From Phycicoccus endophyticus (GTDB lineage: Bacteria; Actinomycetota; Actinomycetes; Actinomycetales; Dermatophilaceae), in contig NZ_JAANCN010000008.1 in NCBI RefSeq assembly GCF_011326735.1, forward strand, positions 62,001-126,000: DNA of 64,000 nt. The letters are read 5' to 3'. Shown here one piece after another: positions 8,497 through 16,410 of this stretch. The position numbers and the translations under genes were made by a program. Position 1 is the stretch's first letter, and each line of letters begins with the position of its first letter. The notes below the pieces were generated by a model. The model made no database searches, was not told the DNA's origin, and saw only the letters and a list, made by a program, of their open reading frames with translations.

Positions 8497-9384
8497 GTGG
8501 AGAGGCGCCAGCTCGAGTACTTCGTCGCCGTGGTGGAGCACCGCGGGTTCAGCCGGGCCGCGACCTCGCTGCACGTCTCGCAGTCGACGCTCTCGCGGGC
8601 CATCCAGACCCTCGAGCGCGAGCTCGGCACCCTGCTGTTCCGGCGCACCCGCGACGGGGTCGCCGTCACCCCCGCCGCCGAGCGGCTGGTGCGTCAGGCC
8701 CGGGCCGTGCTGCGCGAGATCGACACCCTCGCCGCGGTCGCCCGCTCCTCGGAGGCCGACATCGCCGGTGCCGTCACCGTGGCCGTCACCCCCGGGCCCT
8801 CGGGCGAGCCGATGGCGCGCATCGTCGCCGCGCTGCAGGCCCGCCACCCGGCCATCACGACCGTGGCCCGGCTCGTGCACAACCCGCGGGAGGCCTTCGC
8901 CTCGCTGGACTCCGGGACCGCCGAGGTGGCCGTCATGGGTGCGCCCCAGCGGCCGTCGCACAGCGGGACCTCCGCGCGGCAGGTGGAGCGCGACGAGCTC
9001 GTGGTCGCCCTGCCGCCGGGCTCCTCGCTCGCCGGGCTCGACGCCATCCGGCCCGAGCACCTCGTCGGCATGCCGTTCGTCGTGGCGCCCTACGGCAGCA
9101 CCCTCCAGCAGCTCATCGACGACCTCGACGCCCAGACCGGGGGCCTGCGCGTCGTCGCCCGGGCGAGCCACCGGCACGCCGTGCTGCCCCTCGTCGCACG
9201 GGGCGTCGGCGCCGCGATCCTCTCGCTCTCGGCCCGGACCTCGGCCTCGTCGGCCGGGGTCACCCTGCGCAGCCTCGACCCGCCGGTGCTCGTGCCGACG
9301 TGGGTCTGCCACCAGGGCGGGCTCTCGCCCGCGGCCCAGGCGTTCGTCGAGGTCGCCGTCAACCGCCGGAACGAGGCCGACTGA
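8497..9384 (+). CDS. LysR-type transcriptional regulator
   Basis: The GTG start is preceded by GAGGAGG at 8485-8492; an earlier start at 8371 would include the operator and was rejected. The 295-residue protein begins with the LysR winged HTH (ERRQLEYFVAVVEHRGFSRAATSLHVSQSTLSRAIQ, residues about 2-36), with LGTLLFRRTRDGV as the wing. A substrate-binding periplasmic-protein fold starts near residue 90 (VTVAVTPGP). It lies between two outward promoters that each have two TGC-N7-GCA boxes, making it the probable co-regulator of the DUF3604 gene on its left and the importer/MBL operon on its right. The inducer is unknown. Confidence 0.9.
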   Translation: MERRQLEYFVAVVEHRGFSRAATSLHVSQSTLSRAIQTLERELGTLLFRRTRDGVAVTPAAERLVRQARAVLREIDTLAAVARSSEADIAGAVTVAVTPGPSGEPMARIVAALQARHPAITTVARLVHNPREAFASLDSGTAEVAVMGAPQRPSHSGTSARQVERDELVVALPPGSSLAGLDAIRPEHLVGMPFVVAPYGSTLQQLIDDLDAQTGGLRVVARASHRHAVLPLVARGVGAAILSLSARTSASSAGVTLRSLDPPVLVPTWVCHQGGLSPAAQAFVEVAVNRRNEAD

Positions 9385-9412
9385 CCGGTCCCGCCCGCAT
9401 CTGCTCGGATCA

Positions 9413-9425
9413 TGCATGTGTTGCA
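9413..9425 (+). promoter_or_regulatory. Upstream LysR-type box of the importer operon
   Basis: TGC-N7-GCA within the dyad CATGCA-N5-TGCATG (9411-9427). It lies about 66 bp before the inferred transcription start of the operon at 9601, the standard location of a LysR recognition site. It corresponds exactly in alignment to the box at 8461-8473. Confidence 0.7.
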
Positions 9426-9500
9426 TGAGAGGGATGAGGAAAAGGTGCTCGACAGCCCGGGCCGGCGACGCCTTGGATGGGCGCAGTGCGGCAGGCGACC
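9423..9500 (+). promoter_or_regulatory. 78-nt promoter element shared with the DUF3604 promoter
   Basis: Plus-strand partner of the element at 8386-8463. The identical block GGTGCTCGACAGCC is at 9444-9457. TCGACA (9449-9454) and TTGGAT (9473-9478) separated by 18 bp are candidate -35 and -10 boxes. About 100 bp of leader follow before the GTG at 9601. Confidence 0.65.
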
Positions 9501-9515
9501 CCTCTGCATATTACA

Positions 9516-9528
9516 TGCATATTACGCA
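9516..9528 (+). promoter_or_regulatory. Downstream LysR-type box and AT-rich direct repeat
   Basis: The TGC-N7-GCA box at 9516-9528 overlaps the second copy of a direct repeat TGCATATTAC (9505-9514 and 9516-9525, 11 bp apart, one helical turn). It is unusually AT-rich for this locus and lies after the proposed transcription start, so it may act as a second LysR site. Confidence 0.6.
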
Positions 9529-9600
9529 TTGCCGTTCCGGACCGGTACCGGACGCCGGGCACGCCGGCCACGGGCCGGGACCGACAGAGAGGATCTCAAC

Positions 9601-11166
9601 GTGAAGGACAGCACACGACGCCGGGGGCCGCTCGCCGCGGCCGTCGGTGTCTGCCTCCTCCTCGGAGCGCTCGCCGGCTGCGCCGGTGAGACGAGCACGG
9701 ACAGCGAGTCCGGCGGGACCATCCGCGGGGCGCTGATCACCGACCCGACCACCTTCGACCCCGCGCTGGTCAAGGCGATGGACGACTACCGCGCCGCCCG
9801 GCTGGGCTTCGACACCGTCCTGCGCCGCGACGACGGGTCGACCCTCGTCGGCGACCTGGCCGAGTCCTACACCCAGAACGACTCCGGGGTGACTCTGCAG
9901 ATCCGCGACGGTCTCACCTGCGGCGACGGCAGCGAGCTCACCCCGAGCGACATCGCCGCCTCACTGCAGCGGCTCGCCGACCCCGACACCGCCTCCAAGG
10001 CGGCGCAGCTGATCTTCGGCGGCTCCGCGGTGACGGTGACGGCCGACGACGACGCCCGCACGGTGACCGTCACGACGGCCAAGCCGTACTCCGAGCTCGC
10101 CGTCGGGCTGACCCACCCGGCCGCCGGCATCGTCTGCCCGGCCGGGCTCGAGGACCTCGACGGTCTCGCGGCCGGCACGGTCAAGGGCGCCTTCAGCGGG
10201 CCCTACGTGCTCAGCTCGTCGACGACGGGGGTCGGCTACGAGTTCGACCTGCGCAGCGACTACTCCTCGTGGCCCGAGTACGCGGAGCCCCTCGAGGGCA
10301 CGCCTGCGCAGACCCTGAAGTTCACCGTCGGTGCCACGGACTCCGCGGCCAACCAGCTGCTCACCGGCTCCCTGGACGAGAGCGCCGTCGCCTACCAGGA
10401 CCTCTCCCGCTTCCCGGAGGACTCCTTCACCAAGACCGAGGCGGTCATCGGGGACATGTTCGTCATCTTCAACGAGACCGCCGGCCGGCCCTTCGCCGAC
10501 GCCGCGGCCCGCAAGGCCGCAGCGCAGGCGATCGACCGCTCGGCGCTCATCGACGCCATCAACCCCGGCGCCACCCCCGACCTCGGCCCGGGCGACCCCG
10601 GCCTGGAGTGCGTCAACACCGACGCCTCGCTGCTGACCGAACCGGACGCGGACGCCGCGGCGAAGGTCCTCTCGGGCCTGAAGATCCAGGTCGTCGGCTC
10701 GACGGCTCCGGCCTTCGGGACCAACGGGGCCGCGACGACGTACATCGCCGAGGAGCTGCGAGCCGCCGGCGCGACGGTCAAGCTGACCAACAGCGACAAC
10801 GCGACGTGGATCGGCACGCTCATCACCGACGACGGCTGGGACATCTCGGTCCTCGCGACGATCAACACCGGCGGCACGCTCGTCACCGGTCTGAGCGACG
10901 TGGTCGGCGCCGGTCTCGAGGACGGCGGGCGCAACTTCACCCGCTCCGACAACCCCACGGCGACGGCCGCCTTCGAGCGCGGCATCGCGGCGACCACCAC
11001 GAGCGAGAAGTGTGCGGGGTTCCAGGAGGCACAGGCGGCCGCTCTCGAGGCGGTCGACTTCATCCCGCTCGCGACCAACCCCCAGACGATCGTGACGACC
11101 AAGGGTGTCACCGTCCGGGCACCGGGTGGCCGCGAGGACCTCTCGACGCTGCGCACGGTGGGCTGA
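9601..11166 (+). CDS. Peptide/nickel-type ABC transporter substrate-binding lipoprotein (SBP family 5)
   Basis: GTG start with AGAGAGGA upstream. The 521-residue protein has a signal peptide with lipobox ALAGC and Cys27. Family 5 features are TFDPALVKAMDDYR in the first lobe, LVGDLAESYT, LTPSDIAASLQRL, and AAAQAIDRSALIDAI near residue 300. It heads a four-gene importer operon plus an MBL hydrolase controlled by the paired LysR boxes upstream. It is clearly a different paralogue from the protein encoded at 128-1735. The ligand is unknown; co-regulation with a DUF3604 hydrolase suggests the ligand is also its substrate or product. Confidence 0.9.
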   Translation: MKDSTRRRGPLAAAVGVCLLLGALAGCAGETSTDSESGGTIRGALITDPTTFDPALVKAMDDYRAARLGFDTVLRRDDGSTLVGDLAESYTQNDSGVTLQIRDGLTCGDGSELTPSDIAASLQRLADPDTASKAAQLIFGGSAVTVTADDDARTVTVTTAKPYSELAVGLTHPAAGIVCPAGLEDLDGLAAGTVKGAFSGPYVLSSSTTGVGYEFDLRSDYSSWPEYAEPLEGTPAQTLKFTVGATDSAANQLLTGSLDESAVAYQDLSRFPEDSFTKTEAVIGDMFVIFNETAGRPFADAAARKAAAQAIDRSALIDAINPGATPDLGPGDPGLECVNTDASLLTEPDADAAAKVLSGLKIQVVGSTAPAFGTNGAATTYIAEELRAAGATVKLTNSDNATWIGTLITDDGWDISVLATINTGGTLVTGLSDVVGAGLEDGGRNFTRSDNPTATAAFERGIAATTTSEKCAGFQEAQAAALEAVDFIPLATNPQTIVTTKGVTVRAPGGREDLSTLRTVG

Positions 11167-11170
11167 CCCC

Positions 11171-11220
11171 CGTCCCGGTGCGGCCGCTCGAGCACCCCCT
11201 CGCGCGGCCGCACCGGGACG
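11171..11220 (+). terminator. Strong intra-operon hairpin after the binding-protein gene
   Basis: A perfect 17-bp stem (11171-11187 with 11204-11220, CGTCCCGGTGCGGCCGC and its complement) encloses a 16-nt loop. It starts 5 bp after the binding-protein stop and ends 37 bp before the permease start. With no T-run it could be a partial terminator or an mRNA 3'-stabilising hairpin that raises binding-protein over permease expression; this is inference from the position. Confidence 0.7.
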
Positions 11221-11257
11221 TGGTCGGCCCAGGCACGCCCTACCCGGAACGGTTGGT

Positions 11258-12229
11258 ATGAAGCTGCAGATCTCCTCGCCCTGGCCGCGCTTCCTCCTCG
11301 TCAAGGCGCTCGAATGGACGAGCGCCGTCGTGGCGCTCGTCGTCCTGACCTTCGCGGTCGTCCAGCTCGTGCCCGGCGACCCCGCCCGGGTCATCGCCGG
11401 CCAGGACGCCTCCCCCGCGGTCGTCGAGGCGACCCGGGCCCAGCTCGGCCTCGACCGGCCGATGCTCGAGCAGTTCCGGGACTACGTCCTCGGCGTCCTG
11501 CGCGGCGACCTCGGTGAGTCCTTCCGGACCGGCGACGCCGTCTCGCACGTCATCGCCGTCCGGCTGCCCTACACCGCCACGATCGCCCTCGCCGCGATGG
11601 CCCTGACCCTCGTCATCTCCCTCACCCTGGGGTTCACCGTGGCCGGGCTGACCCGGGGCAACCGCAACCGCTGGCTGGACTCGGCGTTCAGCTGGGCGAC
11701 GGCGGGCCTGCAGGCCCTGCCCCACTACGTCGTCGGCACGCTGCTCGTCGTGCTGTTCGCCGTGACGCTCGGCCTCCTGCCGGCCGCGGGAACCACCGGC
11801 CCGCGGTCCTACATCCTGCCGTCGGTGGCGCTCTCGCTCGGACCGATCTGCGCAGTCAGCCGCGTCGTGCGCCGCGAGGCCTCCGCGGTGCTCGAGCAGG
11901 ACTACATGCGCACCGCGCGCGGCTGGCGGATCGGTGTGGTCAAGCAGTACGCGAAGTACGCGATGCCGAACCTGCTGGCCTCCACCCTCACCCTCTCGGG
12001 GCTCATCCTCGCGGGCATGCTCGGGGGCGCCATCATCGTCGAGCGGGTCTTCGCCTGGCCGGGGCTCGGCAACGCCGTCATCGAGGCGATCCTCAACCGC
12101 GACTACGCCGTCACCCGGGGGGTCATCCTCACCATCGGGGTCATGGCCGTGAGCGTCCACACCCTCATCGACATCGGGCTGGCGCTCATCGACTCGCGCA
12201 CCCTCGACGCGGAGGGAGCCTCGGCATGA
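11258..12229 (+). CDS. Peptide/nickel ABC transporter permease (DppB family)
   Basis: The 323-residue protein starts at ATG; the upstream ribosome site is weak. The N-terminal helix ends in FAVVQLVPGDPARV, the DppB hallmark, followed by QLGLDRPMLEQFRDYVLGVLRGDLGESFRTGDAV in the periplasmic loop. The permease core has helices VIAVRLPYTATIALAAM and the EAA-like loop REASAVLEQDYMRTARGWR. It ends with RDYAVTRGVILTIGVMAV and a further helix. The next gene overlaps by 4 bp. Confidence 0.93.
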   Translation: MKLQISSPWPRFLLVKALEWTSAVVALVVLTFAVVQLVPGDPARVIAGQDASPAVVEATRAQLGLDRPMLEQFRDYVLGVLRGDLGESFRTGDAVSHVIAVRLPYTATIALAAMALTLVISLTLGFTVAGLTRGNRNRWLDSAFSWATAGLQALPHYVVGTLLVVLFAVTLGLLPAAGTTGPRSYILPSVALSLGPICAVSRVVRREASAVLEQDYMRTARGWRIGVVKQYAKYAMPNLLASTLTLSGLILAGMLGGAIIVERVFAWPGLGNAVIEAILNRDYAVTRGVILTIGVMAVSVHTLIDIGLALIDSRTLDAEGASA

Positions 12230-13929
12230 GCTCACTCGCCCTCCCGGTGGAGGCCTCCGACGGTCCGCGTCGTCGCCGGCTCCACCCCATCCTCGTCACC
12301 GGCATCCTCCTCATGGCGCTGCTCACCGCGCTGGCGGTGCTCGCGCCCCCGCTGTTCGGGCACGCGGCGACGACCCTGACCTCCGACAGCCGCCTCGCGC
12401 CCTCGGCGCAGCACCTCCTCGGCACCGACGAGTTCGGGCGCGACCTGTTCGCCCGCGCGCTCGTCGCGACCCGGCTGACCCTCGTGCTCACCGCCACGGC
12501 CACGGCGCTCTCGGTCGTCATCGGCGTCTCGGTCGGCACGACGATCTGGATGGCTCCCGAGCGGGTGCGCCGTGCGGTGCTCGGGGTGAACGCCGTCGCC
12601 GTCGCCTTCCCGTCCCTGGTGCTCGCCCTGGTCATCGCCGCGGTGCTGGGCGCCGGGGCGTGGCCGGCGACCCTCGCCATCGGCATCGCGGGCTGCCCGG
12701 CCTTCGTCCGGCTCAGCGCGAACATGGCGGCGCCCATCGTCACGCGCGACTACGTCAGCACGGCGCGGCGCCTCGGCGTCCCCGGCCCCCTCGTCATCCT
12801 CCGGCACGTGCTGCCGAACATGGCCGAGCCGATGCTCGTCCTCGTCGCGAGCTGCTTCGCCGTGACGATGATGGAGCTCTCCGGGCTGTCGTTCGTCGGC
12901 CTCGGTGTCCAGGAGCCGGACTTCGACTTCGGCAAGCTGCTCAGCGACGGCCTGGTCTCCATCTACACCCAGCCCAGCCAGGTCGTCGGCCCGAGCGTCA
13001 TGCTCGTGCTCACCGGGCTCGCGGCGATGCTCATCGGCGACGGCCTCGCCGCCAGCAGCAACCCGCGCACCCGCAGCCGCACCCGCAGCAGCGGGCCCAC
13101 CGGCCGGCTGCGCCCGAGCGGCCGCCCGGCGGTGCCGCCGGCGGACCCCGAGGCGACGGTGAGCGTGCGCGGGCTGCGGGTCCACAGCGCCGCCGGTGTG
13201 GAGCTGGTCAAGGGCGTCTCGTTCGACGTCGCCCCGGGCGAGGTGCTCGGCATCGTCGGCGAGTCCGGCTCGGGCAAGTCGCTCACCGCGATGTCCCTCG
13301 CCGGCCTCGTGCCCGAGAGCACCGACGCCACCGCCGACGCGCTGTGGGTGGCCGGGCACGACCTGCTCGCCCCCGTTCCCCCCGCAGCGCTCGCCCGCGA
13401 CGTCGCGCTCGTCTACCAGGACCCGGTGTCCAGCTTCAACCCGGCCCTGCGCCTGGGCACCCAGCTCACCGAGGTCGCTCGCACCCACCTCGGGATGAGC
13501 CGGGGCGCCGCGCGGCGCGCGCTCGTGGACCGGCTGCGCCGGCTGAAGATCACCGAGCCGGAGCGGCGCACCCACCAGCATCCCCACGAGCTGTCCGGGG
13601 GCATGCTGCAGCGCGCCATGATCGCCTCCTCGCTGCTCACCGAGGCCCGGCTGCTCATCGCTGACGAGGCGACCTCGGCGCTCGACGTCACCGTCCAGGT
13701 CGAGGTGCTGCGCAGGGTCGTCGCCGTCAGCCGCTCGGTCGGGGCCTCGGTGCTCTTCATCTCGCACGACCTCGGCGTGGTGCGCGCGATGTGCGACCGG
13801 GTCCTCGTCCTCTACCGGGGGGAGGCGGTCGAGGAGCTGAGCGCCGACGCCCTCGAGCAGGGACGGGTCTCCCACCGCTACACCCGCAGGCTGCTCGAGG
13901 CGGCCGAGTACGTGGAGGCGATCCGATGA
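12226..13929 (+). CDS. Fused peptide ABC permease (DppC-like) and ATP-binding protein (DppD-like)
   Basis: The 567-residue protein overlaps the previous stop (ATGA) and has GGAGGGA upstream. Residues about 1-280 are a DppC permease: an N-terminal helix, LLGTDEFGRDLFARALVATR and the EAA loop DYVSTARRLGVPG. A basic, Arg/Ser/Pro-rich linker (about 280-310) joins an ABC ATPase with Walker A GESGSGKSLT, signature ELSGGMLQR, Walker B LLIADEATSALD and switch FISHDLG. Two subunits that are usually separate are therefore one chain. It pairs with the DppB-like permease and the second ATPase encoded on either side. Such permease-ATPase fusions are known in actinobacteria. Confidence 0.92.
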   Translation: MSSLALPVEASDGPRRRRLHPILVTGILLMALLTALAVLAPPLFGHAATTLTSDSRLAPSAQHLLGTDEFGRDLFARALVATRLTLVLTATATALSVVIGVSVGTTIWMAPERVRRAVLGVNAVAVAFPSLVLALVIAAVLGAGAWPATLAIGIAGCPAFVRLSANMAAPIVTRDYVSTARRLGVPGPLVILRHVLPNMAEPMLVLVASCFAVTMMELSGLSFVGLGVQEPDFDFGKLLSDGLVSIYTQPSQVVGPSVMLVLTGLAAMLIGDGLAASSNPRTRSRTRSSGPTGRLRPSGRPAVPPADPEATVSVRGLRVHSAAGVELVKGVSFDVAPGEVLGIVGESGSGKSLTAMSLAGLVPESTDATADALWVAGHDLLAPVPPAALARDVALVYQDPVSSFNPALRLGTQLTEVARTHLGMSRGAARRALVDRLRRLKITEPERRTHQHPHELSGGMLQRAMIASSLLTEARLLIADEATSALDVTVQVEVLRRVVAVSRSVGASVLFISHDLGVVRAMCDRVLVLYRGEAVEELSADALEQGRVSHRYTRRLLEAAEYVEAIR

Positions 13930-14717
13930 GCGCGCGAGCACTGGTCGAGGTGGAGGACCTCGAGGTGGTCCTCGGCACGGGCACGCACCGGACCCATGCC
14001 CTGCGCGGGGTCTCGCTCACCGTGCAGGAGGGCACCTCGGTCGGGCTGGTCGGCGAGTCCGGCTCGGGGAAGTCCACCCTGGCCAAGGCACTGTGCGGGG
14101 AGGTCCCGGTCGCCGGGGGCACGATCTGGGTCGGGGGCGGCGAGCCCGTCGCCGGGCCTCACCGGCACACCCGGCCCCAGCCGACGATGCTCCAGATGAT
14201 CCCCCAGGACCCCTACTCCTCCCTCGACCCGCGGCACACCGCGGGGCAGGCGATCGCCGAGGCCCTCGACCCCCGGCGCCCCCGCGTCCGGCGCCACCGC
14301 GACACCATCGTCGAGTGGCTCGAGCGGGTGGGGCTGCCGGCGGGCTCCATCGAGAAGTACCCCCACGAGTTCTCGGGCGGTCAGCGTCAGCGCATCGCCA
14401 TCGCCCGGGCCCTGTGCGTCCGGCCCCGGGTCATCGTCGCCGACGAGATCACCTCTGCGCTCGACGTGTCGGTCCAGGCGGAGATCCTCGAGCTGCTCGC
14501 CGAGCTGCGGGTGGACCTCGGACTGACGATGCTGTTCATCTCCCACAACCTCGCGGTCGTCAAGCACGTCTGCGACCGCGTGGCCGTGATCTACCACGGC
14601 AGCCTCGTCGAGACCGGTGACGTCGAGGACGTCTTCACCCGGCCCCGCGAGCAGTACACGCAGCGGCTGCTCGACTCGGTGCCCGGAGCCCCGGGCTTCA
14701 CCCTCGAGGGCGACTAG
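13926..14717 (+). CDS. Peptide/nickel ABC transporter ATP-binding protein (DppF-like)
   Basis: The ATG overlaps the previous stop (ATGA). The 263-residue ATPase has Walker A GESGSGKST, a Q-loop in IPQDPYSSLDPR, signature FSGGQRQR, Walker B VIVADEITSALD and switch FISHNLA. It lacks much of the oligopeptide C-terminal extension. It should pair with the ATPase half of the fusion protein to form the nucleotide-binding heterodimer. Confidence 0.93.
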   Translation: MSARALVEVEDLEVVLGTGTHRTHALRGVSLTVQEGTSVGLVGESGSGKSTLAKALCGEVPVAGGTIWVGGGEPVAGPHRHTRPQPTMLQMIPQDPYSSLDPRHTAGQAIAEALDPRRPRVRRHRDTIVEWLERVGLPAGSIEKYPHEFSGGQRQRIAIARALCVRPRVIVADEITSALDVSVQAEILELLAELRVDLGLTMLFISHNLAVVKHVCDRVAVIYHGSLVETGDVEDVFTRPREQYTQRLLDSVPGAPGFTLEGD

Positions 14718-14727
14718 CCGCAGGCCC

Positions 14728-14764
14728 GCCCGGCCGGCGTCGGCCGACCCGACGCCGGCCGGGC
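14728..14764 (+). terminator. Hairpin after the importer genes
   Basis: A perfect 15-bp stem (GCCCGGCCGGCGTCG at 14728-14742 with its complement at 14750-14764) encloses a 7-nt loop, just after the ATPase stop. It could end or attenuate transcription before the MBL gene; no T-run is present. Confidence 0.65.
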
Positions 14765-14823
14765 CGTGCTCGAGCGCGCCGCCCTCCGCGGGCGCCCGTC
14801 CCACCACCACGAGAGAAGGATCG

Positions 14824-15729
14824 ATGACCACCACCGTGTACGTCCTCGGCAGCGGGACCCCCGAGCCCACCCCCGAACGGTTCGGCAGCGCCTTCGCCGT
14901 CGACGTGGACGGCGAGGTGCTCATGGTCGACTGCGGCCCGGCGGCGACCTGGAAGCTCGTCAAGGCGGGGCTGGCCCCCACCCAGGTCGGCACCCTGTTC
15001 TTCACGCATCACCACTTCGACCACGACGTCGACTACCCCTGCTTCCTGCTCACGAGGTGGGACCAGGGCGCCGGGCTGGTCGAGCCACTGCACGCCATCG
15101 GCCCGGCGCCGACGAGCCTCCTCACCGAGCGGCTCGTCGGCCCCGACGGCGCCTTCTTCGCCGACATCCACGCGCGGGTCAACTGGTCGGGCAGCCAGGG
15201 CATCTGGGCCCACCGCGGCGGGACGCTGCCGCGGACACCCCCGCGGGTGCGGACCACCGACATCGAGGCCGGGCACGAGCACCGGGGGGACTCGTGGTCG
15301 ATGCGCTCGGCGCTGGCCATCCACGCCCAGCCCTGGCTGGACTCGCTGTCCTACCGGCTCGAGACCTCCGACGGAAGCATCGTGTTCACCGGGGACACCG
15401 AGCCGTGCGACAGCGTGCGCGAGCTGGCCAGGGGTGCGGACATCATGTTCTCGATGTGCTGGAACACCAATGCCGCGCACACCCGCTACCGCGAGGGTCT
15501 GTGCACGCTCGAGGGCGCGGTCTCGATGGCGTCCGACGCCGGCGTCGGCACGCTCGTGCTGGTGCACACCGGGGCCAACGTCTCGAACCCGCAGACCGTC
15601 GACGCGGCCCTGCTCGGCATGGGCGACACCTACGGCGGGCGCGTCGTGCTCGCCGACGAGCTGATGCACCTGACCCTCTCCCGGGGGCAGCTCTCCGTGG
15701 GACCCACCGCCGGCCTGCTGCGCCCCTGA
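14824..15729 (+). CDS. MBL-fold metallo-hydrolase
   Basis: ATG start with GAGAGAAGGA upstream. The 301-residue protein has the metallo-beta-lactamase fold: opening strand VYVLGSGTPEPTPERFGSAFAV, metal-binding FTHHHFDHDVDYP (HxHxDH), a later His in SALAIHAQPW, and the Asp motif VFTGDTEPCDS. The start resembles RNase Z/arylsulfatase-like MBL proteins, but no exosite arm is obvious. No signal peptide, so it acts in the cytoplasm. It lies 106 bp after the importer ATPase, beyond a hairpin, and is probably a hydrolase for the imported compound (inference). Confidence 0.85.
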   Translation: MTTTVYVLGSGTPEPTPERFGSAFAVDVDGEVLMVDCGPAATWKLVKAGLAPTQVGTLFFTHHHFDHDVDYPCFLLTRWDQGAGLVEPLHAIGPAPTSLLTERLVGPDGAFFADIHARVNWSGSQGIWAHRGGTLPRTPPRVRTTDIEAGHEHRGDSWSMRSALAIHAQPWLDSLSYRLETSDGSIVFTGDTEPCDSVRELARGADIMFSMCWNTNAAHTRYREGLCTLEGAVSMASDAGVGTLVLVHTGANVSNPQTVDAALLGMGDTYGGRVVLADELMHLTLSRGQLSVGPTAGLLRP

Positions 15730-15741
15730 CCCGGCCCGCGG

Positions 15742-16410
15742 TCATGGGTGCGCCGGCTCTGGCTCCCCGTGGCCGTCGGGTGCGCCGGGCTCGTCGCCCT
15801 CGTGCTCTTTGTGGTGGTGCTCCTCCCGGGGCCGGGGCGAGCGCCGACCGAGCCGCAGCAGCTCGCCCAGCTGGCCGCCGACCTGCTCCAGGGGCTCGGT
15901 CGACCGGTGCAGACGGGCCAGGAGGAGCGCGCCCTCGACGGCGGCGATGCACAGCTGGGCCCGGGCCCGGGCCTCGCCGTGGTCGAGGCCGTCCTCCTCG
16001 AGCAGGTCGGTGAGGACGACCTGCCAGCCGTCCACGATCTCGCTCGCCGTCTGCCGCAGCCCGGGGTTGTCGTGGGCCTCCATCGCGACGGCCGCAGCCG
16101 GGCAGCCCGAGCGGTAGTCGGTGGCTCGCAGACCCGAGGCGAAGTACGAGCACATCGCGCGCACGAGGTCGGCTGCCGAGGCGCCCCCGTCGCGGATGCG
16201 GGCCAGGGCGCCTGAGACCTCGGCGCCGGCCGCAGCCAGAGCGTCGGCCATCAGCTCGGCCTTGCCGCCGGGGAAGTGGTGCCCGATGGAGCCACGGGGA
16301 GCCCCCGAGTGCTCGATGACGCGGGCGAAGGACGCCCCGCGCACGCCGTCCTGCCGCAGCAGGGCGGCAGCACTGTGCACCATCGCGGCGCGCGGCTCGC
16401 TCACCGTCAT
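15742..16410 (-). CDS. TetR-family transcriptional regulator
   Basis: The 222-residue protein starts at ATG 16410, overlapping the stop of the thioesterase gene (ATGA). The HTH is at about residues 10-55 (MVHSAAALLRQDGVRGASFARVIEHSGAPRG then SIGHHFPGGKAELM), and a LmrA/YxaF-like ligand domain includes GCPAAAVAMEAHD. The last roughly 28 residues are an unusual His/Glu-rich tail (REEHHHKEHEGDE). It is the final gene of the dehydrogenase-thioesterase operon and likely binds the palindrome at 18112-18131 to control its own operon. Confidence 0.85.
   Translation of the reverse strand: MTVSEPRAAMVHSAAALLRQDGVRGASFARVIEHSGAPRGSIGHHFPGGKAELMADALAAAGAEVSGALARIRDGGASAADLVRAMCSYFASGLRATDYRSGCPAAAVAMEAHDNPGLRQTASEIVDGWQVVLTDLLEEDGLDHGEARARAQLCIAAVEGALLLARLHRSTEPLEQVGGQLGELLRLGRRSPRPREEHHHKEHEGDEPGAPDGHGEPEPAHP

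Noticed and set aside
15748-16215. Plus-strand frame with a hydrophobic N-terminus opposite the tetR tail
   Set aside because: It is antisense to a well-supported TetR gene and its hydrophobicity mirrors the His/Glu-rich codons of that gene.
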